From NCBI RefSeq assembly GCF_947507565.1, contig NC_089190.1, forward strand, positions 1,798,001-1,862,000: a DNA stretch of 64,000 nt. Direction: 5' to 3'. Source of the stretch: Oscarella lobularis. Its lineage: Eukaryota > Porifera > Homoscleromorpha > Homosclerophorida > Oscarellidae. This document shows positions 10,718 through 21,341 of this stretch, one piece after another (the stretch's first letter is position 1; each line of letters begins with the position of its first letter). Under the pieces are notes generated by a model. That model saw nothing but the letters and a program-made list of their open reading frames with translations. It was not told the origin of the DNA and did not search any database. The position numbers were made by a program, and so were the translations under genes.

Positions 10718-11768
10718 AAATATTTTTGCCTTGACGATTTTTGCCTTGACGATTTTTGCCTTAAGGATTTTTAAAAATCGCCATGATAAAAATCGTCATG
10801 ACGATTTTTGCCTAGACGATTTTGAAAAATCGTCCTGACGATTTTTACCTTGACAATTTTTAAAAACAGTCATGACGATTTTTACCTTGACGATTTTTGC
10901 CTTGAGGATTTTTAAAAATCGTCATGATTAAAAATCGTCATGACGATTTTTGCCTTGACAATTTCTAAAAATCGTCCTGACGATTTTTACCTTGACGATT
11001 TTTCCCTTGACGATTTTTAGAAATTGTGATGATGATTTTTTCTTTGACGATTTTTAAAAACGTCATGACGATTTTTAAAAATCGTCATGACAATTTTTAC
11101 CTTGACGATTTTTGCCTTGACGATTTTTAAAAATTGTCATGACGATTTTTAAAAATCATTAAGGAAAAATCGTCAAGGCAAAAATCGCCAAGGCAAAAAT
11201 CGTCAAAGAAAAAATCATCATAACAATTTTTAAAAATCGTAGAGGTAAAAATCGTCATGACGATTTTTTAAAATCGTCAAGGCAAAAATCGTCAAGGCAA
11301 AAATCGTCAAGGCAAAAATTGTCATGACGATTTTTTAAAAATTGTAATGACGTTTTTAAAAATCGTCAAAGAAAAAATCGTCATGACAATTTTTAAAAAT
11401 CGTCAAGGCAAAAATCGTCAAGGTAAAAATCGTCATGACGATCTTTAAAAATTGTCAAGGTAAAAATCGTCATGACGATTTTGGAAAAATCGTCAAGGCA
11501 AAAATTGTCATAACGATTTTTAATTATGATGATTTTTAAAAATCGTCAAGGCAAAAATCGTCAAGGTAAAAATCGTCATGACTGTTTTTAAAAATTGTCA
11601 AGGTAAAAATCGTCATGACGATTTTTCAAAATCGTCCAGGCAAAAATCGTCATGACGATTTTTAATCATGACGATTTTTAAAAATTGTTAAGGCAAAAAT
11701 CGTCATAAATAAAAATCGAAATCGTCATGACGATTTTTGCCTTGACGATTTTAAAAAATCGTCTTGAT
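10718..11768. repeat. 1-kb inverted array of GACGATTTTTAAAAATCGTC palindromes
   Basis: The left half repeats TTGACGATTTTTGCC on the + strand; from about 11155 the same units appear as reverse complements (GGCAAAAATCGTCAA). The individual units are also palindromic (GACGATTTTTAAAAATCGTC, ATCGTCATGACGAT). The whole block could fold back on itself around 11150. Short open frames at its edges are composition artefacts. Confidence 0.85.
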
Positions 11769-11774
11769 GATTTA

Positions 11775-12010
11775 GACTGGTACTGTGGTGAGTGTTTAGG
11801 CGGCGGTAGTGGTCGTCCGATCTGGTGTAATCGTAATCGCCGTCTGCGAGGACAATGTCTACGAGAAGCAGACGGCACGCGCCGCCTCATTTCTGTGAGA
11901 CTGAGAACACTCCCCTCACCATGGTACCCGCGCCTCCCTACCGCACCTCATTCACAGCTCAGGTACACTACTCTTCTCCTTAGCGTTTAGCCTGAACTGC
12001 TGCCGAAACA
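11775..12010. repeat. Diverged direct duplicate, copy 1 (partner 12645-12845)
   Basis: Shares, in the same order, GACTGGT..GTGGTGAG..TTTAGGCG, CGCCTCCCTACC, CTCATTCACA, CTCCTTAGCGT and AACTGCTGC with 12645-12845. The spacing differs and the pair is well diverged. No gene is evident in either copy. Confidence 0.5.
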
Positions 12011-12644
12011 AACAAATCGACGTCGCCGGTGATAAAAACCGAAATGCTGGAAAAATTCGGGTCCAGCAGTGGTCGCCGCCTGCCCTCCAACTTTCACACC
12101 TAAGCTAAGCGTTCCCCTTGATCGACTCGATCCCTTCAGGGTCCTGGGACCCCACTAAACTCCGTTTGTCAACCTGTCGCTAGCACTGCCCTAGCTCTTT
12201 CGCTAGCTTTTGCGCTCGGGCTAACAGTTGCGAGCGACAGCTAGGAGCCGAAAGCCGTGCATGGCGTTGTTGTGTCCTCGGTGATTGTTAGGGCAGGGCT
12301 CGCTTTTTTCGAAAATGTCACAGAAGTTTGGAACTATACCTTTCAGTTCTTTTCTGTGCCGATATATGCGCTTATCGTTTGCGGCATTGGGTTTCTTCCT
12401 AGGGCATGGGCGAAGTGGCGGCAACTGAAAGAATGTATATGGCAGAGATATTTGTGTCTGTCGAGGGCTTGGTTAGGTACTTCAGGTTGCTCAAAAATTC
12501 TATCATGGGCGGCGATGCCGGCGCGTTCATTTCTGCAGCAGCAGAAGCTATGATGAGCAGTACAGCAAGCGTGACTAGCTGACTCTGAATGAGCGGCAAA
12601 TGAGGCGCGTGGTATTTTGACTACGGTAGAGAGGGCGCTTCGCT
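12011..12644. other. Intergenic stretch with only weak open frames
   Basis: Open frames exist on both strands: a 98-codon frame on + (12257-12553) and a 66-codon minus frame at 12399-12599 with a signal-peptide-like start. They overlap each other and show no family resemblance, so none is called. Near 12136-12168 the reverse complement of a TTTAGTGGGG...GAAGGGAT sequence weakly mirrors 10552-10579. Confidence 0.4.
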
Positions 12645-12845
12645 TATTTTGACTGGTGCCATGGTGAGCATTTAGGCGACTCGCCACGTTCCCACGAGAA
12701 ATGGAAAATTGATACCGTCACGCCTCCCTACCACGTCTAGACAAAATACCGCACGCATCTCATTCACATCGCTCATTTCAGCGAGTCACAATGCTGAGCT
12801 CCTTAGCGTCGCTTCAACTGCTGCAGCGACGGACACAACGCCATC
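12645..12845. repeat. Diverged direct duplicate, copy 2 (partner 11775-12010)
   Basis: Collinear short matches with 11775-12010 as listed there; this copy has extra bases between the matches. Confidence 0.5.
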
Positions 12846-13080
12846 TCCCAGGTTCCTCGCGCATAGATTAAATAATGAAGAGCGATCAGTACCTAACTAA
12901 CCAAGCCCCACAGACACGGGCACATATCCCTTACATATTTCTTATGTCAGTTTTCATCACTTTGCCCAAGCTCCGGAACAACAAACCGAACGCCGCAAAC
13001 GCACATCGGCACGTCCTTGAAAAAACCGAAAGGTAAGCGCATTGTTACAACGGGTGTACCTAAAACATGACCAGGAGCCC

Positions 13081-13188
13081 GGTAATTAGATGCAAACGAG
13101 CATTCCAAACTTCTCTGGGAAGGCGGAAACGTATCCACCCTCCACATCAAGAAGCCTGGTAATTAGATGCAAACGAGCATTCCAAACT
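13081..13188. repeat. 32-bp direct repeat pair
   Basis: GGTAATTAGATGCAAACGAG followed by CATTCCAAACT appears at 13081-13111 and again at 13158-13188, 77 bp apart. The surrounding 12846-13374 holds nothing else that I recognise. Confidence 0.8.
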
Positions 13189-13374
13189 CTGTGACGTCAC
13201 ATCCTGTTTCACGAAAGGACCCAAATTTCTCCGAAACTAAAAGACAAGGACCCTAACAAATACCCAGGTGCACAACTACAATGTATCGGACACCTGACGG
13301 ACGCAGTCGCGACAGCGTACCACCGACCACTTTTCCGGTACGCAACGAACAAAATTTTTACATACCAAAAACTA

Positions 13375-13400
13375 TGTCTCGGTACTCAGGTACCGAGACA
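13375..13400. repeat. Perfect 11-bp palindrome with 4-nt loop
   Basis: TGTCTCGGTAC (13375-13385), loop TCAG, then the exact reverse complement GTACCGAGACA (13390-13400). It directly abuts the isolated CTGACGCTGCT repeat fragment at 13406-13440, so it may be the end of a small mobile repeat. Confidence 0.8.
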
Positions 13401-13440
13401 AAAAACGCTGACGCTGCTTTCTTCGAACGAAGAACCTAAA

Positions 13441-14131
13441 AAAAGCAAAAGATTAGTATCTGTTCGATCTGACCATATACGTACCTTGTAGTCCTGCGTT
13501 CGTATTGGCGTAATCCAGGCTACACCGCGTGGAGGTTCGAACGCATTTGTAGCCCAAAAATTTTTGAGAGCGAGCCGTAGCATCATAGGCTCAACCACGA
13601 CGGTGCGGCCTAGGATCGAGAACGGCTCTCCCACACCGTCCCCCCGACCTCGTTGCACCGCGACCCATGGGGCCATAGTCCTTCGCTTGAGAGGAAGCGG
13701 GACTACCGGGTTGAGGGAAGGCGCCGAACGCGAGTCCACACACAATCAGAGGTCAACTAGTACGTGCTTTGATTTTGGTCTGGGAAGTCAGGTCATCTTA
13801 GGCTATAGGTCACTAAGCCGAGTGAGAAACAGCCACGAGACACTGGGCCCCCCACACGTTTCTTTGGCGGGAAAGTGAACTGATCTGAGCCTGACGCCAA
13901 CTCGGTATAACGCGGACGCCAGACTTCGCGACCAAGCCATCCAACGGACCTTTTATGACATTCCCAGTGCCAATCGCGCGCCACGAGAAGAACTCGCGCG
14001 ACGCTCATCCACTGCACCTTACAGCTTCAGCAAGGATTGGCAACCGGCTGAGCACGTTTGATGTTGACATGATTGAGGCTTTCCCAACGCCGACGACTTC
14101 CAGGGTTCCGCCCTTTAGGCTTCCCCCACCT
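13441..14131. other. Intergenic stretch, no gene supported
   Basis: GC-richer than the repeat island to its left. A minus-strand open frame (13386-13745) and overlapping + frames exist, but none shows a domain or splice structure. The right boundary is where homology to the FARSB upstream region begins. Confidence 0.4.
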
Positions 14132-14547
14132 AGCCAGAACTGAAGCTGTGCGCTGCGCGCAGTGCTTTTATACCGCGCATGACGCAATCCTGATGCAACA
14201 TCCGATTCAAAGGCGAGAGTGCTGTACTTTGCCTAGGCAACGGATCGCTAGTTGGCCGATAGAAAACTCGCGCCAATTTTCCAGTGTCTTTACGGCGACG
14301 TACAGTCGTTGATTTTGGCGCCTAAACAATGGCGGCTCCTCGTGGCTTTTGATTTTCGTTCGCTTTATCGAGTCGTTTTTACTTTAGACTGCGCTGCGAT
14401 CGACTGTTTCTGCATCGTACTGTATTCGAATCTGCCGCCCAAGTAAATACATTATCTAATGATTTTATGCGTAGATCCACGCCGTCGAACACGCGATCGT
14501 TTGCGCAGAGCTTAGCTCTTTCTTCGAGATAGAAAAACGCGACTGAC
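14132..14547 (+). promoter_or_regulatory. Duplicated copy of the FARSB upstream region
   Basis: Homologous to 21342-21723, starting at AGCCAGAACTGAAGCTGTG and running to the FARSB ATG, with small indels (for example extra bases near 14298-14310). It includes the same GCCTAAACAATGGCGGCTCC motif. It shows that the duplicated unit included the 5' regulatory region as well as coding sequence. Confidence 0.7.
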
Positions 14548-16705
14548 ATGCCGACCATTGGCGTGCAGCGAGATCTCCTCTTTGAGGCGCTGGGTCGTTC
14601 ATATTGTAAGGGGCCCTTTTCGAGGAAACGGCGCAGGAACTCATCCCATTCGTTCGTTTTCAGCCGACGAAGAGTTCGAAGAGCTCTGCTTCGACTTTGG
14701 CTTAGAACTCGATGAAGTGGTAAGACAGAAAAGCGACGAGAACAGCCATAAAAAGTCGAAAAAACGCGCTATTCTCTCGCCGCGAGCTTCACACCACATT
14801 TCGAATTTTCGCACGAAACTCTAGACGTCAGAAAAAATCATGCTGAGCAAAGAGCAGGGCGAGAAACGAGCCGAAGACACCTCAGAGGCAATTATATACA
14901 AAATCGAAGTGCCCGCGAATAGGTATAGAGAAAAAGTAGATAGAGAATGTTTTGTAAGATGAGACGTGTGATAGGTATGATCTTCTCTGCATGGAGGGCT
15001 TAGTTCGAGGACTTTGCGTCTTTCTGAATAAGTGAGTGTCTAGCTGTCGTATGCACGAAAAGTTCTCATGTGGACGGGCTTAGAATGGATGCACCGCGTT
15101 ATAAGTCAATTCCAGGCAAAGAGAGACTTGTCATTCGACCAGAGGTACAGTACGGAGCGTGGTGTATAGCCGTTTTTCTCATTGGCCTTTATATAGACGG
15201 GTGGGGTTAGGCCGCATGCTGTGGCTTCTGTTCTTAGAGACATCAAATTTACGCAGGTGATTGTACAATTGAGTGAAATACTTCTTTCTTTCTATGGTTC
15301 TATTTCTTAGCAATCCTACGATAGTTTTATTGATCTACAAGAAAAGCTGCATCAAACGATATGCAGGTGTGTTCGAGAAATTATTTCCGTATCGTTATTA
15401 TTGTTTTCCTTGCAGGAAACGTGCTTTGGTTGCCATAGGAACACACGATTTGGATACTATCGAGGGTCCATTTACGTTCGAAGCTCTTTCACCGGATTCT
15501 ATCAAATTCAAGCCACTCAATCTGACGGAAGAATACACGGCGAGTCAATTGATGGAGCTGTATAAGGTCAATGAGTCGTAGTTATATCTCTACGATTTAT
15601 TTATTATTGCTTTTTCAGACTGATAGTCATTTGCGTCATTACCTTCACATCATCAAGGACAAGCCTCTGTATCCGGTTATTTATGATAAGAATCGCGTTG
15701 TCCTTTCCATGCCACCTATTATCAATGGCAAGTGTCAAGAATAGCTACCAAAGTGCAGTCTCTCATACTTACTGTATTTCAATAGGAGATCACAGTAAGA
15801 TTCATTTGGGAACAAGAAATGTCTTCATTGAATGCACAGCCACTGATCTCAATAAGGTTTTAGTATAATAATGATGATCCACTACTACTACCGAGTGTTG
15901 GCTTCAGGCAAAAATTGTTCTGGATACCATAGTGACGATGTTTAGTCAGCACTGTGCCAAGCCTTTTACGTGAGGAATTTGCATAGCGAAAATCAATTTG
16001 ATGTCTAAATGTTTATCACCAGAGTTGAGTCAGTAGAAGTGGAGCAACCGGATGGATCTGTTGTCGTACACCCGGTAGGCTAATATCATTATGAAATGAC
16101 GATAGCAATGTTTCTGCCAGGAATTGCCTTATCGTCACGAAGTGATTACAGCTACTGAAATCAACAAAAAAAGTTGGAATTCGGTATATATGAGTTTTGT
16201 ATGTAGAATTTTTTCTAATGCATTTTGCCCTGAAACTAGAGAGACGTCAGAGAAACTCGCGTCTTTGTTGACTCGAATGTGTCTTGTCAGTGAAGTGATG
16301 CCAGATGGAGAAACAATCAAAGTGGAAATTCCTCCCACAAGAGCAGGTCAATATATATTGAATGCCAAGGGATTTAAATAATAATAATATATCTTTAGAT
16401 GTTATTCACAGCTGTGACATTGTCGAAGACGCTGCCATTGCCTATGGATTCAATAACGTCAAGATGACCATACCAAGGACAAATAGGTGGAATGGAATGG
16501 CTCAGGCTGGATTCACGGAAGTCTCACATTCGCACTAGTAAATGAAATCAATATCATTAATCTCAAATAAGACATAACCCTACACTTTATAGTGCGCGCG
16601 GGACGACGTAGCGACATTTTTGAACAAGAAAATCGAAGACGTTTCAGCCGTTCACATAGAAAACCCCAAAACGTTTGAATTTCAGGTAATGTGACTCTCC
16701 CTCCT
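14548..16705 (+). pseudogene. Phenylalanyl-tRNA synthetase beta pseudogene, truncated duplicate
   Basis: Nearly identical to the first three quarters of the intact gene at 21724-24537. It starts with the same [19 protein letters not shown] exon and keeps most splice sites. It is broken in at least three ways. The A-run in ATCAACAAAAAAAGTTGG (16166-16172) has seven A against six in the intact gene, a frameshift. A 94-bp block covering the end of one exon, its intron and the start of the next is missing at 16485/16486. One base is lost in GAAGTCTCAC and the following donor GCACTGGTAAAT reads GCACTAGTAAAT. Homology stops at about 16705 inside an intron, where sequence of membrane-protein copy 2 begins. 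The C-terminal exons are absent. High identity implies a recent event. Confidence 0.9.
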
Positions 16706-19700
16706 ATCAAATACGTTTTAATAAACCTTTACGGTTTTTAGCTAGCTGCTCAGGTAATTGACTCCACCTATCCTCGGTATAACAAAGAGACGCCCAAATG
16801 GGAAAAACAGTAAAAATTTCTGTTTTGTCTGGTTAGCGCTTTAACTATTTACTTCTAAGTTTATTAGACGAATTGGGTCATAGTTATGAATACGATGATA
16901 GTAAGTATGATCCGGAAACAAATGTTCTTGTCGACGTGTCAATCATATGGCACAACACGCAGTTGCCGACAATTTGAATTTCCATGGCAATCCTCACGTG
17001 CAGTTCTTTTACGAAAGAAACCCCAGCTGGCGAGAAGTATATAATCCGGCAGGCGGTGTATATATTCCGGCAGGCGGTGTACGTACTCCGCCGGCAGGCG
17101 GTGTATATATTCCGGCAGGCGGTGTACGTACTCCGCCGGCAGGCGGTGTAGATATTCCGGCAGGCGGTGTACGTACTCCGCCGGCAGGCAGTGTAGATAT
17201 TCCGGCAGGCGGTGTATATATTCCGGCAGGCGGTGTATATATCCCGGCAGGCGGTGTGCATACTCCGCCGGCAGGCGGTGTATTTATTCCGTCAGGCGGT
17301 GTACATACTCCGCCGGGGCGGTGTATATATTCCGTCAGGCGGTGTATATATTCCGGCAGGCGGTGTATTTATTCCGTCAGGCGGTGTATATACTCCGCCG
17401 GCAGGCGGTGTATATATTCCGGCAGGCGGTGTACGTACTCCGCCGGCAGGCGGTGCTGCCGGCGGTGTATATATTCCGGCAGGCGGTGTATATATTCCGT
17501 CAGGCGGTGTATATATATTCCGGCAGGCGGTGTATTTATTCCGTCAGGCGGTGTATATACTCCGCCGGCAGGCGGTGTATATATTCCGGCAGGCGGTGTA
17601 CATACTCCGCCGGGGCGGTGTATATATTCCGTCAGGCGGTGTATATATTCCGGCAGGCGGTGTATTTATTCCGTCAGGCGGTGTATATACTCCGCCGGCA
17701 GGCGATGTATATATTCCGGCAGGCGGTGTATTTATTCCGTCAGGCGGTGTACATACTCCGCCGGCAGGCGGTGTATATATTCCGGCAGGCGGTTTACATA
17801 CTCCGCCGGCAGGCGGTGTATATATTCCGTCAGGCGGTGTATATATTCCGGCAGGCGGTGTATTTATTTCGTCAGGCGGTGTATATACTCCGCCGGCAGG
17901 CGGTGTATATATTCCGGCAGGCGGTGTACGTACTCCGCCGGCAGGCGGTGCTGCCGGCGGTGTATATATTCCGGCAGGCGGTGTATATATTCCGGCAGGC
18001 GGTGTACGTACTCCGCCGGCAGGCTGTGTATATATTCCGGCAGGCGGTGTATATATTGCGGCAGGCGGTGTACGTACTCCGCCGGCAGGCGGTGTATATA
18101 TTCCGGCAGGCGGTGTACGTACTCCGCCGGCAGGCGGTGTATATATTGCGGCAGGCGGTGTACGTACTCCGCCGGCAGGCGGTGTATATATTACGGCAGG
18201 CGGTGTACGTACTCCGCCGGCAGGCGGTGTATATATTCCGGGAGGCGGTGTTTATATTCCGGCAGGCGGTGTACGTACTCCGCCGGCAGGCGGTGTATAT
18301 ATTCCGGCAAGCGGTGTATATATTCCGGCAGGCGGTGTATATATTCCGGCAGGCGGTGTACATACTCCGCCGGCAGGCGGTGTATATATTCCGGGAGGCG
18401 GTGTTTATATTCCGGCAGGCGGTGTACGTACTCCGCCGGCAGGCGGTGTATATATCCCGGCAGGCGGTGTACGTACTCCGCCGGCAGGCGGTGTATATAT
18501 TCCGTCAGGCGGTGTATATATTCCGGCAGGCGGTGTATATATTCCGGCAGGCGGTGTATTTATTCCGTCAGGCGGTGTATATACTCCGCCGGCAGGCGGT
18601 GTATATACTCCGCCGGCAGGCGGTGTATATATTCCGGCAGGCGGTGTACGTACTCCGCCGGCAGGCGGTGTACGTACTCCGCCGGCAGGCGGTGTATATA
18701 TCCCGGCAGGCGGTGTACGTACTCCGCCGGCAGGCAGTGTAGATATTCCGGCAGGCGGTGTACGTACTCCGCCGGCAGGCGGTGTATATATTCCGGCAGG
18801 CGGTGTACGTACTCCGCCGGCAGGCGGTGTATATATTCCGGCAGGCGGTGTACGTACTCCGCCGGCAGGCGGTGCTGCCGGCGGTGTATATATTCCGGCA
18901 GGCGGTGTATATATTCCGTCAGGCGGTGTATATATTCCGGCAGGCGGTGTATTTATTCCGTCAGGCGGTGTATATACTCCGCCGGCAGGCGGTGTATATA
19001 TTCCGGCAGGCGGTGTACATACTCCGCCGGGGCGGTGTATATATTCCGTCAGGCGGTGTATATATTCCGGCAGGCGGTGTATTTATTCCGTCAGGCGGTG
19101 TATATACTCCGCCGGCAGGCGATGTATATATTCCGGCAGGCGGTGTGCATACTCCGCCGGCAGGCGGTGTATTTATTCCGTCAGGCGGTGTACATACTCC
19201 GCCGGCAGGCGGTGTATATATTCCGGCAGGCGGTTTACATACTCCGCCGGCAGGCGGTGTATATATTTCGTCAGGCGGTGTATATATTCCGGCAGGCGGT
19301 GTATTTATTTCGTCAGGCGGTGTATATACTCCGCCGGCAGGCAGTGTATATATTCCGGCAGGCGGTGTACGTACTCCGCCGGCAGGCGGTGCTGCCGGCG
19401 GTGTATATATTCCGGCAGGCGGTGTATATATTCCGGCAGGCGGTGTACGTACTCCGGCAGGCGGTGTATTTATTCCGTCAGGCGGTGTATATACTCCGCC
19501 GGCAGGCGGTGTACGTACTCCGCCGGCAGGCGGTGCTGCCGGCGGTGTATATATTCCGGCAGGCGGTGTATATATTCCGGCAAACGGTGTACGTACTCCG
19601 CCGGCAGGCGGTGTATATATTCCGGCAGGCGGTGTATATATTCCGGCAGGCGGTGTACGTACTCCGCCGGCAGGCGGTGTATATATTCCGTCAGGCGGTG

Positions 19701-21245
19701 TACGTACTCCGCCGGCAGGCGGTGTATATATCCCGGCAGGCGGTGTACGTACTCCGTCGGCAGGCGGTGTATATATTCCGGCAGGCGGTGTACGTACTCC
19801 GCCGGCAGGCGGTGTATATATTCCGTCAGGCGGTGTACGTACTCCGCCGGCAGGCGGTGTATATATTCCGGCAGGCGGTGTATATATTCCGGCAGGCGGT
19901 GTACATACTCCGCCGTCAGGTGGTGTAGATATTCCGGCAGGCGGTGTACGTACTCCGCCGGCAGGCGGTGTACGTACTTCGCCGGCAGGCGGTGTATATA
20001 TCCTGGCAGGCGGTGTATATATTCCGGCAGGCGGTGTACGTACTCCGCCGGCAGGCGGTGTATTTATTCCGTCAGGCGGTGTATATACTCCGCCGGCAGG
20101 CGGTGTATATATTCCGGCAGGCGGTGTACGTACTTCGCCGGCAGGCGGTGTATATTTTCCGGGAGGCGGTGTTTATATTCCGGCAGGCGGTGTACGTACT
20201 CCGCCGGCAGGCGGTGTATATATCCCGGCAGGCGGTGTACGTACTCCGCCGGCAGGCGGTGTATATATTCCGGCAAGCGGTGTATATATTCCGGCAGGCG
20301 GTGTATATATTCCGGCAGGCGGTGTACATACTCCGCCGGCAGGCGGTGTATATATTCCGGGAGGCGGTGTTTATATTCCGGCAGGCGGTGTACGTACTCC
20401 GCCGGCAGGCGGTGTATATATCCCGCGGGGCAGGCGGTGTACGTACTCCGCCGGCAGGCGGTGTATATATTCCGGCAAGCGGTGTACATACTCCGCCGGC
20501 AGGCGGTGTATATATTCCGTCAGGCGGTGTATATATTCCGGCAGGCGGTGTATTTATTCCGTCAGGCGGTGTATATACTCCGCCGGCAGGCGGTGTATAT
20601 ATTCCGGCAGGCGGTGTACGTACTCCGCCGGCAGGCGGTGTACGTACTCCGCCGGCAGGCGGTGTACGTACTCCGCCGGCAGGCGGTGTATATATTCCGG
20701 CAGGCGGTGTACATACTCCGCCGGCAGGCGGTGTATATATTCCGGCAGGCGGTGTATATATTCCGGCAGGCAGTGTATATATTCCGGCAGGCGGTGTACG
20801 TACTATAATAAACTGAGCTCGAAACAGTATATCTGATAATTCTGTTTTCCTAAGGGCAACTGCCTCGTTGTTGTTTCTCTGATCACGTAGATTAATGAAC
20901 ATGGCTTTACAGTCGTTCAAACGAGCATTTTTTCAGACGAAAAGGCGTGATGCTACTGCATCTGCCGCAGCAGCGGCGAAAGCTAAGCCACAGATGAATC
21001 GCCGTGGTTCCTTGGCACCTGATCCGTCAAAACGGAAATTATTGCGGAGACTGACAACGCGTGCAGCCCTAAAGGAAATCTACTCAAGCAGGTACTGCTG
21101 CTGCAAAAATGGTATTTGTATTTGGTATTTCTATTGTAAAAGATTCATCGACAAGAATGCTCACGTGTCAAGAGGATCACTTACAATAGACGAAGTCCCA
21201 AATAATGTAAATTTTGACGAAGTTGACATACTGTCACCAATATAG
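16706..21245 (+). pseudogene. Broken copy of the 3' half of membrane-protein copy 2, with giant intron
   Basis: Homologous to 2608-3390. Exons recognisable: YPRYNKETPKWEK (about 16760-16810), DELGHSYEYDD to NPSWRE (16869-17036), and from 20855 GNCLVVVS through the RRGSLAPDPSKRK tail to TATAG at 21245. In the second exon AATGTTCTTGTCGACG lacks one base relative to AATATTCTTCATCGACG of copy 2, which shifts the frame, and the 5' exons are missing. The intron corresponding to 2938-2992 (55 bp) is 17037-20854 here (3,818 bp), because a minisatellite has expanded inside it. A separate fragment of copy 3 (matching 3731-3780) follows at 21285-21335. Confidence 0.85.
17045..20803. repeat. 21/24-bp minisatellite, about 170 units, intronic
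   Basis: Two interspersed unit types: GGTGTATATATTCCGGCAGGC (21 bp) and a 24-bp form GGTGTACGTACTCCGCC followed by GGCAGGC, with point variants (TTTATT, CCGTCAGG, CATACT). A rare GGCGGTGCTGCCGGCGGTG variant recurs near 17451, 17948, 18870, 19388 and 19530 and marks higher-order blocks. Because both units are multiples of three and stop-free, long open frames of up to 1,198 codons run through it in all + frames and in minus frames. They encode only GGVYIPA/GGVRTPPA-type repeats and are not genes. It lies immediately after a conserved 5' splice site and before a conserved 3' splice site. Confidence 0.95.
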
Positions 21246-21341
21246 AGCGTTAGCTAAAAAGTTGTGTTTATTCACTGATACACTGCTACATCTGTCATCC
21301 GGAGAATCTCGACAAGGTCAGACAACCGGATGCACTGTGAG

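Noticed and set aside
12257-12553. 98-codon + frame with hydrophobic stretches
   Set aside because: Overlaps competing minus frames and lacks homology; hydrophobicity alone is not enough.
13386-13745. Minus-strand 119-codon frame
   Set aside because: Its C-terminal third is translated from the dispersed CTGACGCTGCT repeat; no recognisable transposase or other domain.
16947-19928. 993-codon open frame with GGVYIPA/RRCIYSG repeats
   Set aside because: It is a minisatellite read in frame; equally long frames exist in the other + frames, and the block sits between conserved splice sites of a known intron.
17212-20808. 1,198-codon open frame
   Set aside because: Same repeat artefact in another frame.
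16947-20810. CRISPR array
   Set aside because: Regular short repeats, but with no unique spacers and in an animal genome; it is a minisatellite.
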